A DNA stretch of 64,000 nt from Nilaparvata lugens (GCF_014356525.2 NC_052511.1:47926182-47990181); one strand, 5' to 3'. Positions 25,001-31,190 are shown, counted from the first letter of the stretch. Notes: generated by a model not told the origin, from the letters alone. Made by a program: numbers and translations.

Positions 25001-26005
25001 TATAATAACATACTGTAATTTAAAACTAAAAAATATATATATAATAAGAGAAAAGAAAAAAAACAAACTTATGATTTTCACAGAGCAAAATAAAATTACT
25101 ACTAACAAAAAAGAACAAAGTCTTTTGCCCGTTAGTAGGAGCTGACAACACTGCTAATTTTTATCAAAATGTACTTTCACACACGCAGACACACACTCTC
25201 ACACACGCATATGGGAATCAATTTGAGCTTTACCATACAATTCAATAATAAATAGTCACAACCAACAACTAATTCTTGATTAAACTATTCATTCCATGGT
25301 AATAAAACAAGGCTTAGATTGCTCAAGTATAGATGACATTATGAAGAAAAAAGCAAAAAATAATAAACACTAGCTTTAAAAATAACATACAGACTGTCAA
25401 CAAGGAAAAATAAATTCCTGACTTAGAAGTAAGACATTACAACAACAGTATCACAGTACAGACAAAATTGTGAAACAATTGCAATAATAATAATAATATA
25501 AAATTAAAGACAAGGTTGTATATAAAAAAAAACAAATTAATGAGTACACAAAAATATTTAAGTTCATCAACACCACTGAGATGGTGTTTAATTATAGACA
25601 AAGTCGTAGATCTCATCAATGAGTACAACAAATAAAAAATAAATTAATAAAGGTAAAGAATAAAAGTATTATAGTTCATTAAACATCATCAAATCTTCAA
25701 ATGATAAACTCAAAAGCCATTTCTTTACTTTTACTTTGAATTGTGTCAAAGAATTGATTCTCCTTATGTCAGTAGGAGCAAGTTGTAATATTTGCATCCT
25801 AAAAATACAAAACTCTTTTTATACCTGGTACAATAAGGCCTTGGTGTTGCTAGCAACTCTCTTGTTCTTTGCCGTGTTACCCTTCACCCATTGGGTGAAG
25901 TGATATCTAATAATCTATTATTTCTCTTTGCAGCTAGCCGAAATTTGGAAGCAAATACATCCCACCGTGTCAAAGTGTCTTCCAGATGAACCTTCATTCT
26001 CTTGA
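41..26005 (+). CDS. SNX8: Sorting nexin-8 homologue, left-arm copy (exons 1-10, frameshifted)
   Basis: SNX8 is a SNX-BAR protein (yeast Mvp1 family) that binds PI3P on early endosomes and takes part in endosome-to-Golgi sorting. Recognised exons: 41-62, 1283-1407, 2342-2461, 7002-7122, 12447-12646, 13176-13297, 16497-16695, 22642-22795, 24297-24483 and 25934-26005; nearly all have GT/AG borders and matching phases. Order of domains: EH-like (exons 1-3), PX (exons 4-5, with RRYNDF and a PPK loop), then a helical BAR region (exons 6-10) ending at TGA 26003. The exon or exons encoding the EH-PX linker and the first PX strands, expected between 2461 and 7002, were not found. Relative to the right-arm copy, exons 5, 8 and 9 carry single-base deletions that break the frame. 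This is either a decayed copy or uncorrected sequence. The family assignment is firm. Confidence 0.88.
906..1005 (-). repeat. tRNA-like SINE relic with (TAA)n tail
   Basis: Read on the minus strand, 1005 to 942 looks like a tRNA gene head: a box A (TAGCTCAGTCGG) and a box B start (GGTTCGA). It then runs directly into about twelve TAA units at 906-941. No closed acceptor stem is visible, so this is a tRNA-derived SINE fragment or tRNA pseudogene rather than a working tRNA. It lies antisense in SNX8 intron 1. The rest of the intron (63-1282) holds nothing else recognisable. Confidence 0.6.
1283..1407 (+). CDS. SNX8: SNX8 exon 2 (first half of EH-like domain)
   Basis: Acceptor TTTACAG at 1276-1282 and donor CAG/GTGAGA at 1407. 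With the spare base of exon 1 it gives 42 codons, starting ESVPPLYHDIYKII and ending KLPNDCLSQ. The pattern of a helix, then a K-L-P-N/S loop and the start of a second helix, is typical of the EH-like module at the N-terminus of many invertebrate and fish SNX8 proteins. It ends in phase 0 and continues in exon 3. Confidence 0.8.
1700..2205. mobile_element. Fold-back element with ~240-bp inverted arms
   Basis: Bases ~1705-1947 and ~1955-2197 are near-perfect reverse complements with a loop of about ten bases (around 1948-1955). Both arms contain the block GGGGCGCTTGCTC or its complement. This is the form of a fold-back or long-TIR MITE. It carries no coding potential; the short open frame on its minus strand (1635-1901) is incidental. 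It sits in SNX8 intron 2. Confidence 0.8.
2342..2461 (+). CDS. SNX8: SNX8 exon 3 (second half of EH-like domain)
   Basis: Acceptor TTTCACTTTCAG ends at 2341. In phase 0 the exon reads IWVLISKNQSDLTSKHVFQA, then LALIGWAQKGLEPSTALFDD. This is the classic second half of an EH domain: IW after the loop, then a helix ending in ALALI-AQ. The donor is chosen as GAC/GTCAGT at 2461; GTGATG at 2472 is an alternative that would add a few residues. The EH fold is disrupted at the calcium-loop position, as is usual in SNX8. Confidence 0.75.
2511..3390. repeat. R1 interspersed repeat, interrupted copy
   Basis: The head of the R1 family (TGTGAACAGTAGACCTC) is at ~2520-2545. Its tail (GGAGGCTCC, ACGTCGACGCGCAAT, CCGTCGACTTGAATC, CACTTCGCTCGGTCAATA) is at ~3145-3385. 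The 600 bp between them (2546-3140) are AT-rich, match no other R1 copy in the window and show no gene. Other R1 copies are at 21636, 26031, 47115 and 53394. The class is unknown. Confidence 0.65.
3309..4197. repeat. Tandem array of ~242-bp units seeded from R1 tail
   Basis: The motif ATTAAGAGAAAT recurs at about 3316, 3559, 3803 and 4044, giving about 3.7 units. Each unit contains the R1 tail (CGTCGACTTGAATCTTAGAC, then CTCGGTCAATAACTTTG) and 130-150 bp of non-R1 sequence. Units differ mainly by single-base indels. This looks like tandem amplification spanning a transposon edge. Confidence 0.8.
4275..5164 (-). pseudogene. Non-LTR retrotransposon 3' fragment (reverse transcriptase C-terminus)
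   Basis: The open frame 5152-4502 (minus) encodes about 215 residues. They match the end of a CR1/Jockey-type reverse transcriptase: a thumb-like LRGQVTEAYLVIVYHELFH, then SYGLLMWG, LQKRPARII, HCKHIF and finally HHHNTRHRVLFDLPR. It lacks the catalytic palm, so it is 5'-truncated or continues degenerately upstream. Its 3' tail ends in ATT/TTA repeats at ~4275-4300. It inserted antisense in the SNX8 gene. The mirror copy is cut by the right window edge at 64000. Confidence 0.75.
5165..6560. other. SNX8 intron; start of the mirrored region
   Basis: From about 5165 the sequence is repeated in reverse complement, ending at 64000. No exon is convincing here, although the missing PX exon could lie in this stretch. 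A hairpin-bearing repeat (CTCTGGATG...CATCCAGAG near 5695-5725) belongs to a family also seen at 9415-9470. Homopolymer runs occur at ~6012. The short frames at 5322-5549 and 5546-5800 have no recognisable family. Confidence 0.5.
6568..6845. mobile_element. Hairpin MITE, ~130-bp inverted arms
   Basis: The arms ~6568-6705 and ~6718-6845 are reverse complements. The stem includes GAATAGTAGCGCT / AGCGCTACTATTCGAA and the outer block CCAAATTAAATGC. The loop, around AACAAAATTTCC, is short. Non-coding. The right-arm copy is at 62306-62585. Confidence 0.75.
7002..7122 (+). CDS. SNX8: SNX8 exon 4 (PX domain core), left arm
   Basis: Acceptor TTTCTAG ends at 7001 and donor ATG/GTGAGT follows 7122. The 40 codons start RFGSSVYRRYNDFVALYELL and include the PPII loop IPKLPPKR. 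The first R of RRY and the K of the loop are the canonical PI3P contacts of PX domains. The exon leaves one spare base, completed by exon 5. It is identical in frame to right-arm exon 62024-62144. Confidence 0.9.
7195..8543 (+). mobile_element. mariner/Tc1-superfamily transposon, left copy
   Basis: The element is bounded by TA duplications (7193-7194, 8544-8545) and inverted termini of about 42 bp that begin CCGGGTGATTACAAATGAAA. It inserted into a dispersed repeat whose halves flank it (~7145-7192 and ~8546-8640; CAACAGGCATAGCCC is diagnostic). Its only gene is the broken transposase described separately. The right-arm copy is 60601-61951. Confidence 0.92.
7371..8425 (+). pseudogene. Broken mariner/Tc1-type transposase, left copy
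   Basis: The reading passes through several frames. An N-terminal HTH part at ~7440-7765 (RHFRTKYGKPPSTRQSIYDW, GRPSVTEEKIDS, LRKRLKMTPYKLQL) is followed by the catalytic part at ~7800-8425. That part has IFSDECTFHISGKVNRYNVR, FIFVQDGAPPHW, PPRSPDLTPCDFFLWGYVKD and a C-terminus GAHIEHL. The three acidic positions of a DDE/D transposase are visible. Lesions: a stop plus frame change near the start (~7412-7420), a one-base A deletion near 7760 absent from the right copy, and a frame change at ~8190 shared with it. It is non-functional as it stands. Confidence 0.88.
8612..9990. mobile_element. Left-only block holding two small MITEs
   Basis: Right arm ~60530-60545 joins directly the sequences that here flank ~8612 and ~9990, so ~1.37 kb is present only on the left. 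Inside are two related inverted-repeat elements: 8836-8993 (termini GGTTGCGCAG and complement, with TTAATCGTGATTAATTCCAC) and 9226-9365. A retroposon-like tail follows at ~9600-9800. No gene is seen. Confidence 0.6.
9991..10566. promoter_or_regulatory. Region upstream of the U1 gene
   Basis: This is intronic to SNX8. About 30 bp before the U1 start is CTTTTATAGG (~10530), a TATA-like stretch. The preceding 80 bp (TTGGGTGATTTTGTCAGATC) are where an insect PSEA element would lie, but I could not match a consensus with certainty. The stretch is conserved in the right arm at ~59947-60530. No gene is seen. Confidence 0.35.
10567..10727 (+). ncRNA. U1: U1 spliceosomal snRNA, left copy
   Basis: U1 pairs with 5' splice sites in the major spliceosome. 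The gene begins ATACTTACCTGGCG (the splice-site recognition sequence) and has the U1-70K loop GATCAAGAAGG. It then has the U1A loop ATTGCAC, a stem-loop III (GCCCCAAATGTGGGC), the Sm site AATTTTTGG at ~10691-10699 and a terminal stem-loop GGGACTGCGTTCGCGCTGTCCC. Its length, about 161 nt, is close to the usual 164. It is identical base for base to the right-arm copy (59786-59946). It lies in SNX8 intron 4 in the same orientation as the host gene. All required motifs are intact. Confidence 0.96.
10728..11367. repeat. Intronic dispersed repeats
   Basis: The second half (~11060-11220) carries a dispersed family recognised by GAGCGAGCAATTTCTGT, CGAAAACGGCTCTAAC and TAGGTCTCATCC. The same family makes the tandem units at 34900-35560 and 37214-39110. 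The empty site of a right-only insertion lies at ~10971 (CTCAGG). No gene is seen. Confidence 0.55.
11368..12207. mobile_element. (CA)n-bearing non-autonomous element, copy 1
   Basis: Starts AATCTGGTGTG, then ACTTTCCTTGCCGTTATGAA. It carries a CA microsatellite (~12009-12083) and ends in CGGAAAGCAATACTTTCCTT. Terminal motifs ACTTTCCTTGCC and GGCAAGGAAAGT (complete in copy 2) are inverted repeats. The family recurs at 15337-16200, as a fragment at 21292-21530, and mirrored at 54981-55880 and 58105-58910. Open frames through the CA tract are spurious. Confidence 0.7.
12447..12646 (+). CDS. SNX8: SNX8 exon 5 (PX second half), left arm, frameshifted
   Basis: Acceptor TTTTTTTCAG and donor AAG/GTGAGG are intact, but the exon is 200 nt against 203 in the right arm. 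Three single-base deletions (in the CACATTTTGTGG, CTGGCCTAC and CAGTACAAAA contexts of the other copy) break the frame between them. The peptide is otherwise the PX C-terminal half, RRKSLRRWLTLISRHPVLSDD. The first deletion already destroys the frame after GDTH. Confidence 0.88.
13176..13297 (+). CDS. SNX8: SNX8 exon 6 (start of BAR region), left arm
   Basis: Acceptor TTTTACAG, donor CATAG/GTGAGC. 122 nt: 40 codons (ELVPPECHSEFGAIRDQICV, then TNGVSKIKHISDLMALRSH) plus two bases that complete Ser with exon 7. It corresponds to the first BAR helix after the PX domain. The length and sequence are conserved in the right arm (56984-57105). Confidence 0.88.
13427..14362. mobile_element. Left-only 936-bp TIR transposon, non-autonomous
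   Basis: Flanked by TA duplications at 13425-13426 and 14363-14364. Inverted termini of about 25 bp begin CCGTAAAACGGGGTTACTTA and end with the complement. The right arm has the intact empty site GAGCATACAGTTT (complement at ~56852-56864). It has no transposase. The TA target and terminal sequence suggest the Tc1/mariner superfamily. It sits in SNX8 intron 6. Confidence 0.9.
14365..15127. other. SNX8 intron 6, no gene seen
   Basis: Single-copy-looking AT-rich DNA with a GC-richer patch (~15010-15060, CACGGCTGCAGTTCCCCC), mirrored at ~56105-56800. No frame, RNA gene or repeat family could be supported. Confidence 0.4.
15128..16475. mobile_element. Three-level transposon nest
   Basis: Outer: a MITE with the terminal motif GAGGTCCACGTTATAATGGC (pieces at ~15135-15220 and 16441-16475). 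Middle: a pogo/Tigger-like element with termini CAGTAGAACGTC at 15289 and the complement ending ~16448, containing CCGGATTATTGACAGTCCGG-type motifs. Inner: (CA)n element copy 2 at 15337-16200 with termini ACTTTCCTTGCC and GGCAAGGAAAGT. The same nest is in the right arm at ~54711-56085, so all three insertions predate the arm split. Confidence 0.65.
16497..16695 (+). CDS. SNX8: SNX8 exon 7 (BAR region), left arm
   Basis: Acceptor TTCACAG, donor CAG/GTGAAT. 199 nt, which with two bases from exon 6 makes 67 codons: SNSEDMSELGTQLHYLYTET, an acidic or Ser-rich loop, then PRICRSLGEFSTRLTQITQ and an Ala/Glu-rich end. Against the right arm (68 codons) it reads N for Y at the second residue and RAAAAASEEEQ for RARQQAASEEEQ. 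The frame is open. Confidence 0.88.
16826..20985. mobile_element. Left-only ~4.2-kb insertion, gag-like content
   Basis: The right arm has only ~260 bp between the matching flanks (~54090-54360), so this block with the next two features (to ~21530) is left-only. It is AT-rich and contains two acidic, coiled-coil-like open frames (17954-18166 and 18253-18564). Around 17621 is TGGTACGCCCTGGGTGGGAC, reminiscent of a tRNA-complementary primer site, but no long terminal repeats were found. Beyond 18780 no coding signal is seen. A degenerate retroelement is possible; the class is not established. Confidence 0.4.
17762..18564 (+). pseudogene. Degenerate coiled-coil (gag-like?) reading frame
   Basis: Two partly overlapping open stretches look like one broken gene. 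17954-18166 begins MVGAKNDINLIEFLTQKFDR and continues with four near-repeats of an 11-residue unit (FDEQNAKFNAR, FDEQNARFDEL...), which would form a coiled coil. 18253-18564 (QVSDNVGLVTVVEKVNLNEI, VELSKEVGRELSSLK) is also helical and charged. Upstream, 17780-17935 is acidic (NLDEESQDLELTLNND) in another frame, with a stop early on. I recognise no domain. A retrotransposon gag with an expanded coiled coil is the best guess. Confidence 0.35.
20990..21295. repeat. ~12-bp minisatellite (CTACGCCAATAT type)
   Basis: About 25 imperfect units of CTACGCCAATAT and variants (GCTGATGCC, GCCAATAAC) span ~300 bp. Depending on frame it reads as Pro/Met-, Ala/Asn- or His/Trp-rich peptides, so the open frames 20994-21179 and 21102-21425 are by-products. 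It is present only in the left arm. Confidence 0.8.
21292..21535. mobile_element. (CA)n-bearing element, 3' fragment
   Basis: It matches the last ~240 bp of copies 1 and 2: CCCTGTTTTTGACAACATTT, GATATCGTGTACACAGACGC, a very short CA tract and TTAGGGCAAGGAAAGTAA. The fragment is 5'-truncated and abuts the minisatellite. Confidence 0.75.
21636..22207. repeat. R1 interspersed repeat with nested MITE
   Basis: A complete R1 copy from TTCTGTGAACAGTAGACCTC to CTCACTTTGCTCGGTCAATA, interrupted at 21999-22183 by a hairpin MITE. The right-arm counterpart (53394-53980) carries the same MITE, so the nesting predates the split. Confidence 0.75.
21999..22183. mobile_element. 185-bp hairpin MITE (Harbinger-like, TTA duplication)
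   Basis: It begins AGCTGGGCTTACACCAAAGT and ends in the inverted complement (ACTTTGGTGAAACGCAGCT). It is flanked by TTA at 21996-21998 and 22184-22186, and the interrupted R1 sequence reads continuously (GAATCTTAGACC) once it is removed. The 3-bp TTA target is typical of PIF/Harbinger. A half copy lies at the start of the second contig (35666-35733). Confidence 0.85.
22642..22795 (+). CDS. SNX8: SNX8 exon 8 (BAR region), left arm, frameshifted
   Basis: Acceptor GTGACAG and donor GAT/GTGAGT are intact. The exon is 154 nt against 159 in the right arm. The frame holds for VCDELATLLDVLGAHRD, then deletions (GACTTGTG to GATTGTG, GTGTGGCTG to GTGGGCTG and others) produce an early stop. The right copy continues LCERVERGVADDHQRALSRM, a strong SNX8 signature. 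Confidence 0.88.
22852..23571. mobile_element. 720-bp MITE with GAGGTCCACGTTATAATGGC termini
   Basis: Termini TATAGCGAGGTCCACGTTAT and the complement ending ~23571 are inverted. The interior has a TE-derived tail (ATTTATTTATTT-type) and GCTATCCTTG. The right copy is ~51634-52355. The same terminus recurs at ~15135, 16445, 26780, 47720, 47900 and 54711. Confidence 0.75.
23770..23965. repeat. ~62-bp tandem repeat (CATGATGGTTACATCATGGA)
   Basis: About three units, each with CATGATGGTTACATCAT, GATTTTCAAGAAAATGG and TTTTTCATGATTTT, followed by a short run of GAGTTCCGAG-type repeats (~23970-24045). The right arm (51052-51170) has fewer units, with a MITE inserted beside them. Confidence 0.8.
24297..24483 (+). 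CDS. SNX8: SNX8 exon 9 (BAR C-terminal helix), left arm, frameshifted
   Basis: Acceptor CCATACAG, donor CAG/GTATTA. 187 nt against 189 in the right arm. It starts AESVEELEQRMLTQESVIAS, but one deletion (GCGAGCTGCC to GCGGCTGCC) and another (TTACTCAGATGG to TTACTAGATGG) put the middle out of frame. The right copy reads through. Confidence 0.88.
24564..24715. mobile_element. ~150-bp MITE
   Basis: Inverted termini GCCGTGCGTTTGCACAGTGA and the complement of GACTGTGCAAACGGC. Non-coding, in SNX8 intron 9. Right copy 49729-49872. Confidence 0.7.
24926..25890 (-). pseudogene. Non-LTR retrotransposon 3' end, left copy
   Basis: On the minus strand the ORF tail (~25873-25685) has the C-terminal RT motif family (YKKSFVFLGCKYYNLLPTDI), followed by ~750 bp of 3' UTR ending in ATTTG repeats at 24926-24945. 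It is strongly 5'-truncated. A one-base deletion relative to the right copy (CTCCCTAC to CTCCTAC) breaks the frame. Its truncated edge lies about 40 bp from the acceptor of SNX8 exon 10. The open frame 25437-25631 is in the UTR. Confidence 0.75.
25934..26005 (+). CDS. SNX8: SNX8 exon 10 (C-terminus and stop), left arm
   Basis: Acceptor TTTCTCTTTGCAG. It encodes 23 residues, LAEIWKQIHPTVSKCLPDEP then SFS, and TGA at 26003-26005. The W-x3-P pattern corresponds to the end of SNX8 proteins. It is identical to 48427-48498. In this arm an R1 repeat begins only ~26 bp after the stop, so the native 3' UTR is missing here. Confidence 0.88.
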   Translation, partial: LAEIWKQIHPTVSKCLPDEPSFS

Positions 26006-26030
26006 TAAAAATGATAGAATTAGATCAAAT

Positions 26031-26417
26031 TGAACAGTAGACCTCACGCAGTATTCTCATCCACAAGTACCTGATGAAACTATAGACTTATGGAATACAG
26101 CAATAGACTGGCTTCTCCACACATCTGTGTAATCACTTGTCAGCTGATTTATGATGAATAAATCATATAGTCTGATTTTTACTCTAATATTGGCGTATGA
26201 AGGAGGCTCCTTTGTCCTTTATATTATCCTTGAAATGCAAATTCCAAAAACCTGTATATACGTCGACGCGCAATTAAAAAAAAGGAACATACCTGTCAAA
26301 TTTCATGAAATCTATTATCGCGTTTCGCCGTAATGCGCAACATATAAACATTTAAACATTAAGAGAAATGCCAAACAGTAGACTTGAATCTTAGACCTCA
26401 CTTCGCTCGGTCAATTA
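26031..26417. repeat. R1 interspersed repeat, downstream of SNX8
   Basis: From GAACAGTAGACCTCACGCAG to CTTCGCTCGGTCAATTATTA. The right-arm copy 47115-47525 is longer at the gene-proximal end. The junction at 26026-26044 looks like a deletion breakpoint (see findings). Confidence 0.75.
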
Positions 26418-26480
26418 TTAACTCTACATTGCTAAAAGACTATCTGGCAACAGAACAAATCAAGAAAGAGATATTTGATA

Positions 26481-26642
26481 GAATAAGACGTTGATATTGT
26501 CAATACCGTACCACTTTAATTTATTTGAAAATTAATTCATATTACAGAACCAGGTTTCATGGTAATACCTACCACATCTTCAGCTGATCGAATCTTCAAC
26601 TTTAAATTAAAGTGTTATTGACAATATCAACATCTTATTCTT
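26481..26642. mobile_element. 160-bp MITE, ~38-bp inverted termini
   Basis: Starts GAATAAGACGTTGATATTGT and ends with the complement (ACAATATCAACATCTTATTC). Right copy 46894-47049. Downstream, ~26690-26800 holds a fragment of the GAGGTCCACG-type MITE. Confidence 0.75.
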
Positions 26643-27082
26643 CCAATTATGGGGAAATACTACAACATCTCATACCATACATTTAAGAAAGAGATAGAGC
26701 TATCCGCTCTGTTGAATGATAGACAAGGATAGCAATACCATTTCTAATCAAACACTGTCACTATTTATTCATTTATTATAACGTGGACCTGACTATATAC
26801 AGTGCAATATTGATAGATTTTATTCATATTTCATGATATTTACTCCAGTCTATTTGTTAAGATTAAACAAATATATTATATTTATTTGATGTATGACATT
26901 ACTTTATAAATGTCACTGAAATTTTAACCTATTGTAAGATTTAGTGCAATAAATACCATATTACAAAGGTGGTGGTTTCACAAAATACATATAGCTTATT
27001 ATATAATTTATAACTTCATACATTTATTATGAAATAGCATTTATTTTCTCTTCAGATACTGTTTATGGTAAGATATTGTGAT

Positions 27083-27357
27083 ACCATAGATAAACAATAG
27101 CGTAAGTAGATATCCCATGGTATAGGGAATTATGTCGCAACTTTTACTGTTATCTCAAGCCGATTACTGTCGATTATTGTCAATTTCACTGTTTTGTTGG
27201 AGTTATAGTGTATGAACGGCACAATTTGAAAGACTACCAGCGTCACACAGCTGCATAGGAAAGAACTATGTGAACTATCGGCTTGGGATAACAGTAAAGT
27301 TGCGACATAAGGCCCTATACCATGGGATATCTACTTATGCTATCGTTTCTCTATGGT
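27083..27357. mobile_element. 275-bp MITE, ~80-bp inverted termini
   Basis: Termini ACCATAGATAAACAATAGCG and complement. Both arms include ATATCCCATGGTATAGGG and GTTGCGACATA. Right copy 46172-46450. A degenerate fragment lies at ~12310-12400 beside SNX8 exon 5. Confidence 0.85.
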
Positions 27358-27887
27358 GATATCTATCCATAATGAAAACTCTGGGTTGTTGTCAAAATAT
27401 CACTTATTTTTTTGATAGAACTTATTTACTCTAGACTGTTTTGTCTGGAATGAATTATTGTGGTTGTATTATGCTTGAGTTAGGTGACTTTCTTATTTGA
27501 TTTTATGTTTTTAATAATACTCTCTATGACAGTTCAAACTGTATCATCACAATACATTATTTTGTTTTTATAATTATTTGTTGAGAATTGAAAATATTTA
27601 TATATGTTGTTGAAAATGTTTAATTGATGTATGTAGGTTAATTTTTTGTAAGATTACTGTCGAGAACTTAAAATGTTATGTTTTTAAATTTTTATTTATC
27701 AATCAGTTATAATGAGAATGAAAGATATGAGAACAATTATATCGATGAGAATGAAAGTAACTAGGTCTCGTGAACTATCGATATTACTATTACTATAGTT
27801 TGTTGTACCTTAATTATTATACCAGGGCCTTCTATGGGCTATATGGTATGTACTGATTGTATCATAGGTGAACATCATCTATTCTAT
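27358..27887. other. Gene-poor AT-rich stretch
   Basis: No frame, RNA gene or repeat family could be supported; mirrored at ~45640-46170. Confidence 0.4.
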
Positions 27888-27895
27888 GGTTGAAT

Positions 27896-28338
27896 CAGGA
27901 CCTCCTAAATACCGGACCTGCGCCTGTGTGAAAATCTAGGTAAAATGGCGCCGATATGTGGTGGAGTCTCAACTCAGCTGACACGATATGCTGACATCAG
28001 TTTTTAGTATTTAGTTGTAGTCAGGTGAAGTTTGTTTACAAATGTCACTGGCTTTATACCGTAATATTTGCGACTTTTGCGAGTTTTATAATAGATCAAT
28101 TATATTCTATAACTTATTATTAATGTAAGATTTAATAGAGATTCAAATGAGATTTTTTAGTCTTCAAAGTGTTTAATGAATTCAAATAGTAAATAGTAAA
28201 GTTTTAAGAATTCAAAATGTATATTGAGTGTTGAGTATTCAAAGTGTTTTATCAACAATAATTTCATAATATTCAACCGTTGTTTACTTTTGTTTATCAT
28301 CAGCAACTCAACATTTAGCTTTATATTTAGGAGGTCCT
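27896..28338. mobile_element. hAT-like element with 8-bp target duplication
   Basis: Inverted termini CAGGACCTCCTAAATA and TATTTAGGAGGTCCT(G), flanked by GGTTGAAT at 27888-27895 and 28339-28346. The 8-bp duplication suggests hAT. No transposase; the open frame 28157-28357 is unrelated to known families. Right copy ~45190-45632. Confidence 0.75.
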
Positions 28339-28346
28339 GGTTGAAT

Positions 28347-29755
28347 GTAATGAGCAACTTGCAAATATAGGTAACATTATTTATCCTACCAGATACCTAT
28401 TATTTTATGATGAGATTTTTGAAGCAATAGACATGTGCAATCGTTATAAATTTAGTACGAATACTATTATTATTACGGTATATTTTAGTTGAATTGAAAA
28501 ATTATAATCAAATTATGTTATAATTTTACTCTCTTATTGTTTATGAACTGTTTATCACATTTTTTTTATAATTTAGAACGTTTACGGTACCTAATTGGTA
28601 TACGGTACCTATTTTACTCTCTTATTGTTTATGAACTATTTATCACATTTTTGTTTTTATATATTAGAACGTTTACGGTACCTAATTGTTGATTTATAAA
28701 ATAGAATCATTATAGTAACTTTTTTCCAAGTAGGCCTATAAGTATCCCTGAATTTATACATTTTAAGAACTAATGGTTGATGTTCACTCAGCAAAAATAT
28801 TTATTGTTTATTTATTTCTGTAATGTTTTAGAACTCTATTGTTGATGAATATTTATAAAATGTGTTGATCAAAATTATATTTATATATAAAAACTATATT
28901 TAGTATGCTGTTGAATAAAGTATGAATTGTTGAATCTATTATTTTTTTTTCTATTAATCCTTTATCTGTGGACAAGTAAGTGGACTAAGTAACAAGTAAG
29001 TAAGTAAGTAACAAGTGTGCTCATATGATTTGAAATATTGCATATAATTCAATTTTTATGGGCTGTAGCTAATTTCTTTTTCTCAAATTCTACATTCTCA
29101 GAGAGCACACATTCTATAGACTTGGTGGAAGAAATTTTTTTCATGGTCTTAAATGTGTTAGGAAGATAGCCAAAACTTATCTATAGCATCATGCAAGATG
29201 TTATAGATTATGAATGCTTGAATGATGCCAAGCTTATAACGCCAAAAAATAAGGTGACGTTATAAAAGTTATAAACGCGTTAAATAAAATTTATAAAATT
29301 AAAAAAATCATAAAATTTTAAACTTTAAAAGTTCTCATCCTTACTCCAGTTGTATGTCAAACATTTAAGCTAATGAGTAGCCTATTCATGGATTTAATGA
29401 AAAATGCAAATCTCCCAGATTTGGTTGATGTTCGGGCTATAAATAGAGAGGTTTGCCTAACATGTGTCGTGCTATAATATGAGACGTTTCGCTACAATAC
29501 AGGGTGAGTTATTCACTCAAACATAACATCTTTACTCAACTCACAGATCAGAGAAATCACTCATCTTCAAATGCTTATAAATTAAGAATAGGAGTGAATT
29601 TTGCCAATGTGATGGACTATTAGTTCTCTCGTCAAGTACTATCATTCCTGAGAGTTTGAGCGATTTTAATTGTTGACTATTTTTGCAAAAATCCATGATG
29701 TTTTAGCCCAACTTCTTTTACTTTTAAAACAGTGCAATACTGTACTATGTTGTGC
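28347..29755. other. AT-rich intergenic DNA
   Basis: A ~115-bp direct duplication (GTTTATGAACTRTTTATCAC plus AACGTTTACGGTACCTAATT) is at ~28540-28690, and GTAAGTAAGTAAGTAA at ~28990. No gene is seen. Mirrored at 43770-45185. Confidence 0.45.
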
Positions 29756-29757
29756 TT

Positions 29758-31190
29758 TAGTATAAATTGGAAAAGTTACTCATTAATAAAAGGTATAAAT
29801 TATTCCAGTCACATAGCAACAAAGACATTATACTTCATTACAATACTGTAGGCTACATAGTATAAATTGGAAAAGTTACTCATTAATAAAAGGTATAAAT
29901 TATTCCAGTCACATAGCAACAAAGACATTATACTTCATTACAATACTGTAGGCTACAGTGTTGTAATGAAGTATAAATTGAAAAGTTACTCATTAATAGA
30001 AGGTATAATTATTCCATTATTCCAGTCTCATAGCAACAAGACATTATACTTCATTACAATACTGTAGGCTACAGTGTTGTAATGAAGTATAATTTGAAAA
30101 GTTACTCATTAATAGAAGGTATAAATTATTCCATTATTCCAGTCTCATAGCAACAAAGACCATTATACTTCATTACAATACTGTAGGCTACAGTGTTGTA
30201 ATGAAGTATAAATTTGAAAAGTTACTCATAATAGAAGGTATAAATTATTCCATTATTCCAGTCTCATAGCAACAAAGACATATACTTCATTACATACTGT
30301 AGGCTACATAGTATAAATTGGAAAAGTTACTCATTAATAAAAGGTATAAATTATTCCAGTCACATAGCAACAAAGACATTATACTTATTACAATACTGTA
30401 GGCTATACAGTGTTGATGAAGTATAAATTTGAAAAGTTACTCATTAATAGAAGGTATAAATATTCCATTATTCCAGTCTCATAGCAACAAAGACATTATA
30501 CTTCATTACAATACTGTAGGCTACATAGTATAAATTGGAAAAGTTACTCATTAATAAAAGGTATAAATTATTCCAGTCACATAGCAACAAAGACATTATA
30601 CTTCATTACAATACTGTAGGCTACAGTGTTGTAATGAAGTATAAATTTGAAAAGTTACTCATTAATAAAAGGTATAAATTATTCCAGTCACATAGCAACA
30701 AAGACATTATACTTCATTACAATACTGTAGGCTACATAGTATAATTGGAAAAGCTATCATTAATAAAAGGTATAAATTATTCCAGTCACATAGCAACAAA
30801 GACATTATACTCCATTACAATACTGTAGGCTACATAGTATAAATTGGAAAAGTTACTCATTAATAAAAGGTATAAATTATTCCAGTCACATAGCAACAAA
30901 GACATTATACTTCATTACAATACTGTAGGCTACATAGTATAAATTGGAAAAGTTACTCATTAATAAAAGGTATGAATTATTCCAGTCTCATAGCAACAAA
31001 GACATTATAGGTACTCATTACAATACTGTAGGCTACATAGTATAAATTGGGAAAGTTACTCATAAAAAAGGTATAAATTATTCCAGTCACATAGCAACAA
31101 AGACATTTACTTCATTACAATACTGTGGGCTACAGTGTTGTAATGAAGTATAAATTTGAAAAGGTACAGTATAAATTATCCCAGTCTCAT
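29758..31190. repeat. Tandem array of 100/125-bp units, left
   Basis: About 13 units contain AAAAGTTACTCATTAATAAA, TTATTCCAGTCACATAGCAA and CATTATACTTCATTACAATA. Two unit types alternate: one with GGCTACATAGTATAAATTGG (~100 bp) and one with GGCTACAGTGTTGTAATGAA (~125 bp). The second carries an internal hairpin, because CTTCATTACAA recurs inverted. Mirrored at 42300-43770 with a different unit order. Open frames 29867-30067 and 30535-30744 only follow the repeat. Confidence 0.9.

Noticed and set aside
29867..30067. Repeat protein with LINKRYKLFQSHSN units
   Set aside because: The frame only follows the 100-bp satellite and is broken irregularly by unit indels.
29758..31190. CRISPR-like array of repeats and spacers
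   Set aside because: The intervening parts are also repeated, the DNA is eukaryotic and no cas genes exist; it is a satellite.
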